The notes beneath the pieces are model-generated. The model searched no databases. It was not told the origin of the DNA and saw only the letters and a program-made list of their open reading frames with translations. The translations under genes were made by a program, and so were the position numbers. A stretch of DNA of 64,000 bases from CAUJIW01 sp963205175. Lineage in GTDB: Bacteria; Pseudomonadota; Alphaproteobacteria; Sphingomonadales; Sphingomonadaceae. Position 1 is the stretch's first letter. The number at the start of each line of letters is the position of its first letter. The stretch is taken from NCBI GenBank assembly GCA_041060555.1, contig JBEUDS010000016.1, one strand, 5' to 3'. Shown one piece after another: positions 36,616 through 45,661 of the stretch.

Positions 36616-38649
36616 CTACCAGATTTTCACCCGGTCCTCGGGCTTGAGGTACAGCGCGTCGCCCGGCTTGATGCCGTAGGCGGCGTACCACTCGTCGATG
36701 TTCCGCACGATGCCGTTGGTGCGGTACTGCGACGGGCTGTGCGGATCGGTGACCAGCCGCTTGCGCAGCTCCGGCTCGCGGTAGTTGCGCCGCCACACCT
36801 GCGCCCAGCCCTCGAAGAAACGCTGGTCGCCGGACTTGCCGTCGAGCACCGGTGACGGCTTGCCGCCCAGCGACAGCAGATAGGCCTCGTGCGCGACGGT
36901 GAGGCCGCCCAGGTCGCCGATGTTCTCGCCCAGCGTCAGCTTGCCCTTCACGCACGCCTTGTCGAACGGACAATAGGCGTCGTACTGCGCCGACAGCTTG
37001 TCGCCCAGCGCCTCGAACTTGGCCTTGTCCTCGGGCGTCCACCAGTCGGTCAGCAGGCCATCGCCATCGGATTTGGCGCCCTGGTCGTCGAAGCCGTGGC
37101 TGATCTCGTGCCCGATCACGGCGCCGATGCCGCCGTAATTGACGGCATCATCGGCATGCGGATCGAAGAACGGCGGCTGCAGGATCGCGGCCGGAAAGAC
37201 GATCTCGTTCATCTGCGGATTATAATAGGCGTTGACGGTGAAGGGCGTCATGAACCACTCGCCGCGATCGATCGGCTGGCCCAGCTTGGCGATGTTGCGG
37301 TTGTGCTCGAACGTCGCCGCCCGCTCGGCGTTGCCCAGCGCGTCGCCGGCCATCACCTCCAGCCTGGCATAATCGCGCCACTTGTCGGGATAGCCGATTT
37401 TCGGCGTGAACTTGGCGAGCTTGGCATGCGCCCGCTTCTTGGTTTCCGGGCTCATCCAGGTCAGCCCGTCGATGCGCTTCTCGTAGGCCAGCAGGATGTT
37501 CTTCACCAGCTTGTCGGCGGCCGCCTTGGCCTCCGGCGGGAAATAGCGCTGGACGTAGATGCGCCCGACCGCCTCGCCCATCGCCATCTCGACGAAGTCG
37601 CCGCCGCGCTTCCAGCGCGGCTTCAGCTCCGGCGTGCCCGACAGCACACGGCCGTTGAAGTCGAAGTCCTCCTCGACCACCGCCCTGGGCAGGAAGTCGG
37701 CCGAACCGGAGAGATAATGGTAGGCCAGGTAATCCTTCACCACCGGCAACGGAGTCTTGGCCAGCACCGCGGCCATGCCGGTGAAGGCGCTGGGCTGCGA
37801 AACGATATAGGCGTTGGCCTTCTCAAGCCCGACGGCCTTCATGTAGGTCGGCCAGTCGACACCCGGTGCCTTGGCCTGGAAGTCCGCCAGCGTCCATTTG
37901 TTGTAGGTCTTGTTGCGGTCACGGCTTTCGATCTGGCTCCAGTGCGCCCTGGCCATCGCCTCTTCCAGCGCGTAGATGGCGGCCGCCTTTGCCTCGGCGT
38001 CCGTGGTGCTGACGCCGGTGAAGGCGAGCATCCTGGCGATATGCGCCTTGTACTTCTCGCGCGCCTCCTTGAAGGCCGGATTGTCCTCCAGATAATAGTC
38101 GCGGTCCGGCAGCCCCAGGCCGTACTGGACGAAGGTGGCGATATAGTCTTCCGGTTTCTTCTCGTCCTGCGCGACATAGAAGGGGAAGGGGTTGTTGCTG
38201 GACAGCACGGTCATCCGGCCCATCAGCGCGGCGATGTCCGCCGGCGTCGCGGCGGCCGCGATCCTGTCCAGCATTGGCTTCACCGGCGCCATGCCGGCCT
38301 TTTCGATCGCTGCCTCGTCCATGAAGGTTGCATAGAGCGTGCCGATCTTGCGGGCGTCGGCGTCGGTCGACGTACCGGCCGCCATTTCCTCGATGATCGC
38401 CCGCACCCGTTCCCGGCTCAGGTCATCGAGCACAGTGAACATGCCGTAGTTGGAGCGGTCGGCGGGAATGGCGGTGTTTTTCGCCCAGGTGCCGTTGGCA
38501 TGGGCATAATAGTCGTTGCCCGGCCTGACGCTGGCATCCATGCCGGCGGTGTCAAAACCGTAGGTGCCGTAGGCGGGCTTGCCGTCGGCGTGGGCCGTGC
38601 CGGCCACGGCAAGCAGGCTCGCGGCGGCGAGCAGGGTGATGCGAAGCAT
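36616..38649 (-). CDS. pepO: M13-family (neprilysin/PepO-like) zinc endopeptidase
   Basis: A 677-residue exported peptidase. Signal peptide MLRITLLAAASLLAVAGTAHA at the start chosen, 38649. The zinc site is VIGHEISHGFDDQGAKSDGD, with the two His near residue 512. The third-ligand motif is GENIGDLGG, and the substrate motif NAYYNPQMNEIVFPAAILQP is typical of the family. It probably degrades peptides in the periplasm. Upstream on the same strand is the rluA gene, 135 bases away. Confidence 0.95.
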   Translation of the reverse strand: MLRITLLAAASLLAVAGTAHADGKPAYGTYGFDTAGMDASVRPGNDYYAHANGTWAKNTAIPADRSNYGMFTVLDDLSRERVRAIIEEMAAGTSTDADARKIGTLYATFMDEAAIEKAGMAPVKPMLDRIAAAATPADIAALMGRMTVLSSNNPFPFYVAQDEKKPEDYIATFVQYGLGLPDRDYYLEDNPAFKEAREKYKAHIARMLAFTGVSTTDAEAKAAAIYALEEAMARAHWSQIESRDRNKTYNKWTLADFQAKAPGVDWPTYMKAVGLEKANAYIVSQPSAFTGMAAVLAKTPLPVVKDYLAYHYLSGSADFLPRAVVEEDFDFNGRVLSGTPELKPRWKRGGDFVEMAMGEAVGRIYVQRYFPPEAKAAADKLVKNILLAYEKRIDGLTWMSPETKKRAHAKLAKFTPKIGYPDKWRDYARLEVMAGDALGNAERAATFEHNRNIAKLGQPIDRGEWFMTPFTVNAYYNPQMNEIVFPAAILQPPFFDPHADDAVNYGGIGAVIGHEISHGFDDQGAKSDGDGLLTDWWTPEDKAKFEALGDKLSAQYDAYCPFDKACVKGKLTLGENIGDLGGLTVAHEAYLLSLGGKPSPVLDGKSGDQRFFEGWAQVWRRNYREPELRKRLVTDPHSPSQYRTNGIVRNIDEWYAAYGIKPGDALYLKPEDRVKIW

Positions 38650-38784
38650 GTGTCTTGTCCCCAATGTTGAGCGCCGAGGGCGCCCCGATGGGACCAGACG
38701 CTATCGGTTCGTCGCAAATTTGCAATGCGGCGCCATCGCGTGGACGCCACGGCTGGCCGCAGGCAGCCCCCTTCACGAACCGCC

Positions 38785-39600
38785 TCAGGCCTCCTGATCT
38801 TGCGCGAAGGTGGCAAGCGCGTCGGCCATCGGGGTCGGCGGCGGCGCGTCAACCTCGATGCGCCGGGTGTTCGGGCCAAGCTGGAACGCCAGGCGGCGAG
38901 CGTGCAGCAACAGGGCAGGACCGTCCGTGCCGTACAGGGCGTCGCCGACGATCGGGCAGCCCAGTGTCGCGCAATGGACGCGCAGCTGGTGCGTCCGGCC
39001 GGTCTCCGGCGTCAGTTCCAGCCAGCTCCGCCGGGCCGTACGGCCGAGCACCTTGTAGCGGGTCACCGCCGGCTCGCCATCGGCCGCCGCCACCATCCGC
39101 CAGCCCTCGGCGCGGGTCGAGATCTTGCGCAAGGGCGCCGCGATGCGGCCCTCCAGCGCCGGCGGGTGGCCCTCGACCACCGCCCAGTAGGTCTTCTCCA
39201 CCGCCCGCTCGGCGAACAGCGCATTGAGCTGGCGCAACGCGCGCGGGCTGCGCCCCAGCGCCAGGCAGCCGGAGGTGTCGGTGTCCAGCCGGTGGCCGGG
39301 CTGGGGCAGCCGTTCGAACCCGAAGGTCAGCGCCGGCAGCCAGGCCTCAAGGCTGTAGCGGGCGCGCGGACCGCGGTGCACCGGCAGGCCGGCGGGCTTG
39401 TTGAGCACGATCACATGGGCATCGATGTACAGCACCGCCGCCTCGATGTCGGCGATCAGTGTCGGCAGCGGCTCGCCCGCGTCGTCGGTGACGCCCCGCT
39501 CTGGCGTTCGGCCGCGGGAATGCGTATATCGCCGGCCGTGTGGCGCGCCGCGGGTCGGCGCGCGTCGGGGCCCGCGGGGCCGTTTCGAGGCTGGTTTCAT
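38785..39600 (-). CDS. RluA-family pseudouridine synthase
   Basis: A 271-residue RNA-modifying enzyme. The catalytic motif is [12 protein letters not shown] with D106; other family blocks are [13 protein letters not shown] and [11 protein letters not shown]. The first 35 residues are very basic and may be an RNA-binding extension. A GTG at 39492 would remove them and is a possible start. With the ATG at 39600 the start codon overlaps that of the divergent rimO. Which rRNA or tRNA uridine is modified cannot be told. Confidence 0.9.
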   Translation of the reverse strand: MKPASKRPRGPRRAPTRGAPHGRRYTHSRGRTPERGVTDDAGEPLPTLIADIEAAVLYIDAHVIVLNKPAGLPVHRGPRARYSLEAWLPALTFGFERLPQPGHRLDTDTSGCLALGRSPRALRQLNALFAERAVEKTYWAVVEGHPPALEGRIAAPLRKISTRAEGWRMVAAADGEPAVTRYKVLGRTARRSWLELTPETGRTHQLRVHCATLGCPIVGDALYGTDGPALLLHARRLAFQLGPNTRRIEVDAPPPTPMADALATFAQDQEA

Positions 39601-40933
39601 GTCTGTCAAATCCCTGGCCGTGCCGCCGAAGGTCGGCCTTGTCTCTCTAGGCTGTCCCAAGGCGCTGGTCGACTCCGAGCGTATCCTGACCAAACTGCGC
39701 GCCGACGGCTACCAGGTGTCGCCGACCTACGACGGCGCCGACGTGGTGCTGGTCAACACCTGCGGCTTCCTCGATTCCGCCAAGGCCGAGAGCCTGGAGG
39801 CGATCGGCGAGGCGATTGCCGAGAACGGCCGGGTCATCGTCACCGGCTGCCTCGGCACCGAGGCCGAGATGATCCGCGAACGTTTCCCCAACGTGCTCGC
39901 CGTCACCGGGCCGCAGCAGTATGAGGCGGTAGTCGGCGCGGTGCACGAGGCCGCGCCGCCGTCGCTGGGCCCCTATGTCGATCTGGTGCCGGAACAGGGC
40001 GTCAAGCTGACCCCGCGCCACTATGCCTATGTGAAGATTTCCGAGGGCTGCAACCACCGTTGCGCCTTCTGCATCATCCCGTCGATCCGCGGCGATCTGG
40101 TCAGCCGGCCGGTCAACGCCGTGCTGCGCGAGGCGGAAAAGCTGGTCGAGGCCGGCGCGAAAGAACTGCTGGTGATCAGCCAGGACACCTCGGCCTATGG
40201 CGTCGACATCCGCCATGCCGCCAGCCCGTGGAAGGGCCGCGAGGTGCGCGCCCACATGACCGATCTCGCCCGCGAACTGGGGACGCTGGGCGCCTGGGTG
40301 CGGCTGCACTACGTCTACCCCTACCCGCACGTCGACGACGTCATCCCGCTGATGGCCGAGGGGCATATCCTCCCCTATCTCGATATCCCGTTCCAGCATG
40401 CCTCGCCGGCGGTGCTCAAGGCGATGAAGCGCCCGGCCAACCAGGACAAGACGCTGGACCGCATCAAGCGCTGGCGCGACATCTGCCCTGACATCGTGCT
40501 GCGCTCGACCTTCATCGTCGGCTTCCCCGGCGAGACGGAGGAAGACGTCGACATCCTGCTCGACTGGCTGGACGAGGCCCGGCTCGATCGGGTCGGCTGC
40601 TTCAAGTACGAGGCAGTGGAGGGCGCCGCCGCCAACGCCCTGCCCGGCGCCGTGCCGGAAGAGGTCAAGGAGGAGCGCTGGCAGCGCTTCATGGAAAAGG
40701 CCCAGGCCATTTCGGCGGCCAAGCTGGAGGCCAGGGTCGGCACCACCATCGACGTCATCATCGACGAGGTCGACGAGGAAGGCGGCGCCACCGGCCGCTC
40801 CAAGGCCGACGCGCCGGAGATCGACGGCCGGGTACTGCTGCGCGACGCCGGCCACACCAAACCCGGCGATATCGTGCGGGTCGAGGTCGAGGACGCCGAC
40901 GAATACGACCTCTATGGTGTGCCGCTGGCCTGA
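39599..40933 (+). CDS. rimO: Ribosomal protein S12 methylthiotransferase RimO
   Basis: A 444-residue radical-SAM enzyme that adds a methylthio group to an aspartate of S12. The N-terminal iron-sulfur domain has [14 protein letters not shown] and [10 protein letters not shown] and GCLG cysteines. The radical-SAM motif is C151-NHR-C155-AF-C158. A C-terminal TRAM domain ends at YDLYGVPLA. The SLGCPKxLVDSE wording separates RimO from MiaB. The ATG at 39599 overlaps the start of the divergent pseudouridine synthase by two bases within CATG. Confidence 0.96.
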   Translation: MSVKSLAVPPKVGLVSLGCPKALVDSERILTKLRADGYQVSPTYDGADVVLVNTCGFLDSAKAESLEAIGEAIAENGRVIVTGCLGTEAEMIRERFPNVLAVTGPQQYEAVVGAVHEAAPPSLGPYVDLVPEQGVKLTPRHYAYVKISEGCNHRCAFCIIPSIRGDLVSRPVNAVLREAEKLVEAGAKELLVISQDTSAYGVDIRHAASPWKGREVRAHMTDLARELGTLGAWVRLHYVYPYPHVDDVIPLMAEGHILPYLDIPFQHASPAVLKAMKRPANQDKTLDRIKRWRDICPDIVLRSTFIVGFPGETEEDVDILLDWLDEARLDRVGCFKYEAVEGAAANALPGAVPEEVKEERWQRFMEKAQAISAAKLEARVGTTIDVIIDEVDEEGGATGRSKADAPEIDGRVLLRDAGHTKPGDIVRVEVEDADEYDLYGVPLA

Positions 40934-41034
40934 TTCGCACGCCTCTCCAGTCGCCGGGAAGGCCAGCAACGACATCAGAAGTAATGCTAAAGTCGAAATC
41001 CGACCGCCTTTGTATTCTCAAAAGGCTATGATCA

Positions 41035-41048
41035 TTGACTTAGATCAT
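41035..41048 (+). promoter_or_regulatory. FNR/FixK-like box upstream of ompW
   Basis: TTGAC-TTAG-ATCAT matches TTGAT-N4-ATCAA at eight of ten defined positions. It lies 112 bases before the ompW ATG. ompW is oxygen-regulated through FNR in enteric bacteria, which makes the match more credible. Confidence 0.5.
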
Positions 41049-41159
41049 GACCCATTTGCCACAGGGCACAAAAGGTCGCAGTGCTTATTGCGCTACATCA
41101 AAGGCAGCGCCGCCAGTTCTGGCATGAAGTCCCCCGTGTACATGTTCATGGAGGAAATC

Positions 41160-41831
41160 ATGACAATGAAGTTTGCGAAAATCGCGCTGGTCACTGCGGC
41201 CGCCATCGGAGCGATGGCTCCGGCCATGGCCAATGCCAAGGCCGGTGACTGGATCGTCCGTGCCCGTGCCATCATGATTGCCCCGACCGACGGCGGCAAT
41301 AATGGCGACGTGACCGGTATCGCCGGTGCCACCGTCAATGTCGACAACGCGATCACCCCTGAAGTCGACTTCACCTACATGGCGACCGACAACATCGGTT
41401 TCGAGCTGATCGCCGCCACCGCCAAGCATCACGCCAAGGGCGCGGGCATTCTGGATGGCGCCGGCAATCTGGTGAACACCTGGGTTCTGCCGCCGACGCT
41501 CACCGCCCAGTGGCACTTCGCGCCGGAAGCCAAGGTCCGCCCCTACATCGGCGCCGGCATCAACTACACGATGTTCTACAACGAGAAGGCGACCAGCACG
41601 CTTGACGGTGCGCTGGGTGGCGACACCAAGGCCAAGCTGAAGAACGACTGGGGCTGGGCTGTCCAGGCCGGTGTGGACATCGATCTGACCGAGAAGTTCT
41701 TCCTGAACCTCGACGTCAAGTACATCGACATCAACACCAAGGCGACGCTGACCACCGGCAGCACCGTCCGCACGGTCAAGGTCGATCTCGACCCGATCGT
41801 CGCCGGCGTCGGCTTCGGCATGCGCTTCTGA
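41160..41831 (+). CDS. ompW: OmpW-family outer-membrane protein
   Basis: A 223-residue eight-stranded barrel. Signal peptide to MAPAMANAKA; then GDWIVRARAIMIAPTDGG, TPEVDFTYMATDNIGFELIA, and PYIGAGINYTMFYNE, ending in FGMRF with terminal Phe. OmpW proteins are small hydrophobic-substrate channels. The ATG at 41160 follows GGAGGAAATC. An FNR-like box lies upstream and a strong terminator downstream, so it is a single-gene unit. Confidence 0.93.
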   Translation: MTMKFAKIALVTAAAIGAMAPAMANAKAGDWIVRARAIMIAPTDGGNNGDVTGIAGATVNVDNAITPEVDFTYMATDNIGFELIAATAKHHAKGAGILDGAGNLVNTWVLPPTLTAQWHFAPEAKVRPYIGAGINYTMFYNEKATSTLDGALGGDTKAKLKNDWGWAVQAGVDIDLTEKFFLNLDVKYIDINTKATLTTGSTVRTVKVDLDPIVAGVGFGMRF

Positions 41832-41883
41832 CCGACTTCGCGCCCCCTGCGACAGGGGCGCCACGATCTTCCCTGCACCTTGG

Positions 41884-41914
41884 CGCCGGAACACTTGTGT
41901 TCCGGCGTTCTTGT
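41884..41914 (+). terminator. Rho-independent terminator after ompW
   Basis: CGCCGGAACAC at 41884-41894 pairs perfectly with GTGTTCCGGCG at 41897-41907, followed by TTCTTGT. Confidence 0.85.
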
Positions 41915-41949
41915 GTCTGTGCTAGGCCGGAGGGTGAAGGGAAGATCAC

Positions 41950-43347
41950 ATGTTTACACAGTACATCGAACTGGATAGCGGCCAGCCGGCCACGCCGTTG
42001 TGGCTGGTGGACGAGGATAGCCTGGCGCTGTGGCGTGACGGCCGCGAGGCCCGTCAGGTCGCCTGGGTGGCCGCCCAGGGGTTCAAGGGCAAGGCCGGTG
42101 ACCTGCTGTTGCTGCCCGCCGCCGACGGCCAGTGCGCCGGCGTGCTGGCCGGCGTGCCGCGCGGCGATGCCCTGGGGCCCTGGGATCTGGCGCCGGCGGC
42201 TGGCAGACTGCCGGCCGGACGCTACCGGCTGCTGCCGGACGGCAAGCGCCAGCTCGGCGAGGGGCGGCTCGGCTGGCTGCTCGCCCATTATCGCTTTGAC
42301 CGCTATCGCAGCGAGGCGGCGGCAACGGAGCCGCGCGTGCTGGTGGCCGGTGAGGACGCCACCGTCAACCTGGAAGCATGCCGGCAGGCCGCGGCGGTGG
42401 CGCTGGTACGCGACCTTGTCAACACACCGGCGGGCGACATGGGGCCTGCCGTGCTGGCCGACGCCGCCCGCCAGCTGGCGGCTCGCCATGGCGCCGAAAT
42501 GCACGAGACCATTGGTGACGCGCTGCTGGCCGAGGGCTTCCCGACCATTCACATGGTCGGCCGAGCCGCCGCCGACGCACCGCGCCTGATCGACATTCGC
42601 TGGGGTGATCCCGACCACCCGAAGGTCACTCTGGTCGGCAAGGGGGTGTGCTTCGATTCCGGCGGCCTCGACCTCAAGCCGTCGTCGGCGATGCTGCTGA
42701 TGAAGAAGGACATGGGCGGCGCCGCCCACGCCCTGGCACTGGCGCAGATGGTGATGGACGCGCGCCTGCCGGTGCGTCTGCGGGTGCTGGTGCCGGCGGT
42801 CGAGAACAGCGTCAGCGGCAACGCCTTCCGCCCCGGCGACGTGGTGCGCACCCGCAAGGGGATCACCGTCGAGATCGGCAACACCGATGCCGAGGGCCGA
42901 CTGGTGCTGGCCGATGCACTGGCACTGGCCTGCGAGGAAACGCCCGATCTGCTGCTCGACTTCGCCACCCTCACCGGCGCCGCCCGCGTCGCGCTGGGGC
43001 CTGAGCTGCCAGCGCTGTTCACGCCCGACACGACCCTGGCCACTGAACTGGCGGCCCACGCCGACGCGGTGAGCGATCCGCTGTGGCGGCTGCCGCTGTG
43101 GGACGGCTACCGCGACATGCTGGCCTCCACGGTCGCCGACATCAACAATTCCAGCGAGAGCGGCTTCGCCGGCGCCATCACCGCCGCGCTGTTTCTGCAA
43201 AGATTCGTTGCATCCCCGGTCACCTGGGCGCACTTTGACCTCTACGCGTGGAACGGCTCGGCAAAGCCCGGACGTCCGAAGGGTGGCGAGGCGATGACAT
43301 TGCGGGCGTGCTGGGCCTTGTTATCCGCCCGGTTTATCGCAAAATGA
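41950..43347 (+). CDS. Leucyl aminopeptidase (M17 family)
   Basis: A 465-residue two-zinc cytosolic aminopeptidase. The metal and active-site motifs are GKGVCFDSGGLDLKPSSAML, MKKDMGGAAHAL, and the M17 signature NTDAEGRLVLAD. Residues 1-160 form the variable N-terminal domain. It removes N-terminal residues in peptide turnover. It is upstream of the marR-nlpC pair but 131 bases away, with its own ATG at 41950. Confidence 0.94.
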   Translation: MFTQYIELDSGQPATPLWLVDEDSLALWRDGREARQVAWVAAQGFKGKAGDLLLLPAADGQCAGVLAGVPRGDALGPWDLAPAAGRLPAGRYRLLPDGKRQLGEGRLGWLLAHYRFDRYRSEAAATEPRVLVAGEDATVNLEACRQAAAVALVRDLVNTPAGDMGPAVLADAARQLAARHGAEMHETIGDALLAEGFPTIHMVGRAAADAPRLIDIRWGDPDHPKVTLVGKGVCFDSGGLDLKPSSAMLLMKKDMGGAAHALALAQMVMDARLPVRLRVLVPAVENSVSGNAFRPGDVVRTRKGITVEIGNTDAEGRLVLADALALACEETPDLLLDFATLTGAARVALGPELPALFTPDTTLATELAAHADAVSDPLWRLPLWDGYRDMLASTVADINNSSESGFAGAITAALFLQRFVASPVTWAHFDLYAWNGSAKPGRPKGGEAMTLRACWALLSARFIAK

Positions 43348-43478
43348 TTGAGCATAGCCGCTGTTGTCCGGCTCTGAGTGGCACCAAGGGTGGCGACAAT
43401 TCGTTCCGCTAACACTTTATTAAGGGGTGTTAACGGAATCTGTCGACGCGTTGAGGTGGTTCAACAAAGGAGACGCTC

Positions 43479-43886
43479 ATGGCCCTCAACCTTGATCGCG
43501 ACGACGCCCGAATGGCGCCGCTCAAGGATTGGCTGCGAACTCTGATCAGCTTCGTGCAGTCAGACCAGCCTGATTTAACCAATCGCCAGATGGCGATCCT
43601 GATGGTCGTGTACCTGATGGATGGCCCCCACACCGTGCGCGGTCTGGCCGCCCGGCTGAAAGTGTCGAAGCCCGTGGTGACGCGGGCATTGAATACGCTG
43701 GGGGCTCTGGGCTATGTCCGGCGTCAGAAGGACGAATCCGACCTGCGCAATATCTTCGTTGAGCGCACCGAGGCCGGCATGGCGTTTCTTGAGGATTTTG
43801 CCGACCGCGTAAGGACGCCGCACATTGACGCAGGCCATAGCAGCGACACCCAGCCCCGCTCCGTGTTCCGCGGCGCCTACGAGTAA
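43479..43886 (+). CDS. MarR-family transcriptional regulator
   Basis: A 135-residue winged-helix protein. The DNA-binding part is clear: LTNRQMAILMVVYLMDGPHT, VRGLAARLKVSKPVVTRALN, then YVRRQKDESDLRNIFVERTE. A strong ribosome site AAAGGAGACGCTC precedes the ATG. The gene overlaps the next one by 62 bases. A TTAA-N6-TTAAC element lies at 43420, close to a CtrA box but one base short. The regulated genes are unknown; the NlpC/P60 gene is the natural first guess. Confidence 0.88.
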   Translation: MALNLDRDDARMAPLKDWLRTLISFVQSDQPDLTNRQMAILMVVYLMDGPHTVRGLAARLKVSKPVVTRALNTLGALGYVRRQKDESDLRNIFVERTEAGMAFLEDFADRVRTPHIDAGHSSDTQPRSVFRGAYE

Positions 43887-44760
43887 GGCAACCGCCCTTC
43901 TGCATCCGTCGCTTCCGCTCGACCCGAGGCTGCATGCCTGGCGGCGGGATCTCGCCGACATCGCACTCTACGGCCGGGTATCGGCCCAGCATTTCGCGGC
44001 GCCCGTCCCCCTGAGGGGCGGGCGCGCCTCTGTTGGCGTGCGGGCCGCGCCGGCACCCACGGCCGAACAGGCGAGCGAGCTGTTGCTCGGCGAGACCTTC
44101 ATGGCGCTGGAGCGCCGCGACGACTGGACCTGGGGCTACTGTGCCCACGATGGCTATGTCGGCTATGTGCCGTCGACCGCACTGGACGATACCGACCAGC
44201 CGGCGCCGACACATTGGGTGAGCGCACCGCAGGGCCTGGTGTTCGCGGCCGCCAGTATCAAGGCGCCGCTGCTTGTTGCCCCCCCACTGGGCAGCCGGCT
44301 GGCGCTCACCGAGTTCGACGACCGCTTCCTGGCGGCGACGGGTGGCGGTTTCATTCATCGTCGCCACGTCCGTCCGCTGGGCGACTGGACACAGGACCCG
44401 GTGGCGGTGGCGGAAAGCCTGCTGGGCACGCCCTATCTGTGGGGTGGGCGCAGCCGCGCCGGCATCGACTGCTCCGGCCTGGTGCAGACCAGTCTGATGG
44501 CCTGCGGGGCGGCCTGCCCGCGCGACAGCGACATGCAGCAGGAACTCGGCACGGCGGTGCCGGAAGACGCCTGGGATGGCGGCCTGCGGCGCGGCGACCT
44601 GGTGTTCTTCCCCGGCCATGTCGGCCTGATGGCGGATGCGACACGCCTCATCCACGCCAATGCCTACTGGATGACCACCGTCATCGAACCGCTGGCCGAC
44701 GTGGTCGCCCGGCTGCGCCCCGACCACACGCATCCTGTTGTGGCCGTGCGCCGGCCGTAG
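43825..44760 (+). CDS. NlpC/P60 cysteine peptidase with bacterial SH3 domain
   Basis: About 311 residues. Residues 60-185 hold SH3-like segments (RDDWTWGYCAHDGYVGYVPS). The C-terminal NlpC/P60 domain has the catalytic Cys in GIDCSGLVQ (C216 from this start), the His in FPGHVGLMA and a later polar residue in HANAYWM. Such enzymes split gamma-D-Glu-diaminopimelate bonds in peptidoglycan. No signal peptide is seen. The TTG at 43825 lies inside marR; a later start is possible because the first 25 residues look unconserved. Confidence 0.85.
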   Translation: MTQAIAATPSPAPCSAAPTSKATALLHPSLPLDPRLHAWRRDLADIALYGRVSAQHFAAPVPLRGGRASVGVRAAPAPTAEQASELLLGETFMALERRDDWTWGYCAHDGYVGYVPSTALDDTDQPAPTHWVSAPQGLVFAAASIKAPLLVAPPLGSRLALTEFDDRFLAATGGGFIHRRHVRPLGDWTQDPVAVAESLLGTPYLWGGRSRAGIDCSGLVQTSLMACGAACPRDSDMQQELGTAVPEDAWDGGLRRGDLVFFPGHVGLMADATRLIHANAYWMTTVIEPLADVVARLRPDHTHPVVAVRRP

Positions 44761-44800
44761 GCCCTGACCGCTTCGGACCAGCCCCCTGACCTCCGGAAAC

Positions 44801-44828
44801 GAAAAGGGCCGCCCCGAAGGGCGGCCCT
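44801..44828 (-). terminator. Terminator of the cytochrome c gene
   Basis: AGGGCCGCCC (44805-44814) pairs perfectly with GGGCGGCCCT (44819-44828) around CGAA. Read leftward it is followed by TTTTC. It also separates the converging nlpC gene. Confidence 0.85.
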
Positions 44829-44853
44829 GATCTGTCTTGCGACGCCGTGGCGC

Positions 44854-45504
44854 TTACTGGGCCGCCGGAGCGGCTTCGGCCGGTGCCGCGCCCTCGGCCG
44901 GAGCAGCTTCAGCCGGCGCCGCGCCCTCGGCGGGCGCCTCGGCGGTCTCCGCCTTCGGCTCGACCTTTGGCAACGGCAGCGGGCTGTCGCTGTTCTGATT
45001 GAGATAGGCCAGCAAGGCTGCGCGCTCTTCCGGCTTGGAAATGCCGGCGAACGACATCTTGTTACCCGGAATGGCTTCCTTCGGGCTCTTCAGCCAGGCG
45101 TCCAGTGCGTCCCAGCTCCAGGCCTCGCCGGACTTGCCCGCCAGCGCCGCGGAGTAGCCGAAGCCGGCCACGTGCGCGTGCTTGGCACCGACCACACCCC
45201 ACAGGTTCGGGCCGGTCTTGGCGGCGCCGCCCTTCTCGATGGTATGGCAGGTCGCGCATTTCTTGAACACGCTGGCGCCCTTCTCGGCCGAGGCGGTGGC
45301 CAGCAGCTCGGCCAGCGACGGGCCTTCCGCCACCGCCGGACCGGCAGCGGCGCCGCCCTCTTCCTCGACGCCTTCAATGGCGTAGGCCTGCGCCTCAAGC
45401 GGCGCCACCCTGAACATTTCACCTGTCAGAATGATTGCCACCAGAATGGCGATCGCTGCCAACAGGCCCCCTGCTGCGAATTTATTCCACTCGAAACCGT
45501 CCAC
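44854..45504 (-). CDS. Membrane-anchored cytochrome c (CycM-like)
   Basis: A 216-residue protein. An N-terminal anchor spans residues 10-28 (AAGGLLAAIAILVAIILTG). The haem site is CATCH (C83, C86, H87) and the Met ligand is M150 in GNKMSFAG. The globular domain resembles class I mitochondrial-like cytochromes that link bc1 complex to oxidase in alphaproteobacteria. After residue 180 there is an Ala/Pro/Glu tail with repeated APAEGAAPAEA. I used GTG at 45504, preceded by GGAGG; the upstream ATG at 45576 lacks a site and hides the anchor. Confidence 0.92.
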   Translation of the reverse strand: MDGFEWNKFAAGGLLAAIAILVAIILTGEMFRVAPLEAQAYAIEGVEEEGGAAAGPAVAEGPSLAELLATASAEKGASVFKKCATCHTIEKGGAAKTGPNLWGVVGAKHAHVAGFGYSAALAGKSGEAWSWDALDAWLKSPKEAIPGNKMSFAGISKPEERAALLAYLNQNSDSPLPLPKVEPKAETAEAPAEGAAPAEAAPAEGAAPAEAAPAAQ

Positions 45505-45661
45505 GCTTGTCCTCCAGCGGACCCCTGAAAATTGGCGCGCACCATAGGAGCGCGTTGCGTCGTGCGCAAGGAGCAAGTCGTCGCAACCCTTGACCGGAGC
45601 GCACGCCCCTCGCCATATGCGCTCCGACGACTGATTTCAGCCCAAGCAAGGCGAACCTCCC

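Noticed and set aside
43420..43434. CtrA-like TTAA-N6-TTAAC before marR
   Set aside because: The spacer is six instead of seven bases, which puts the half-sites out of register. Kept only as a note.
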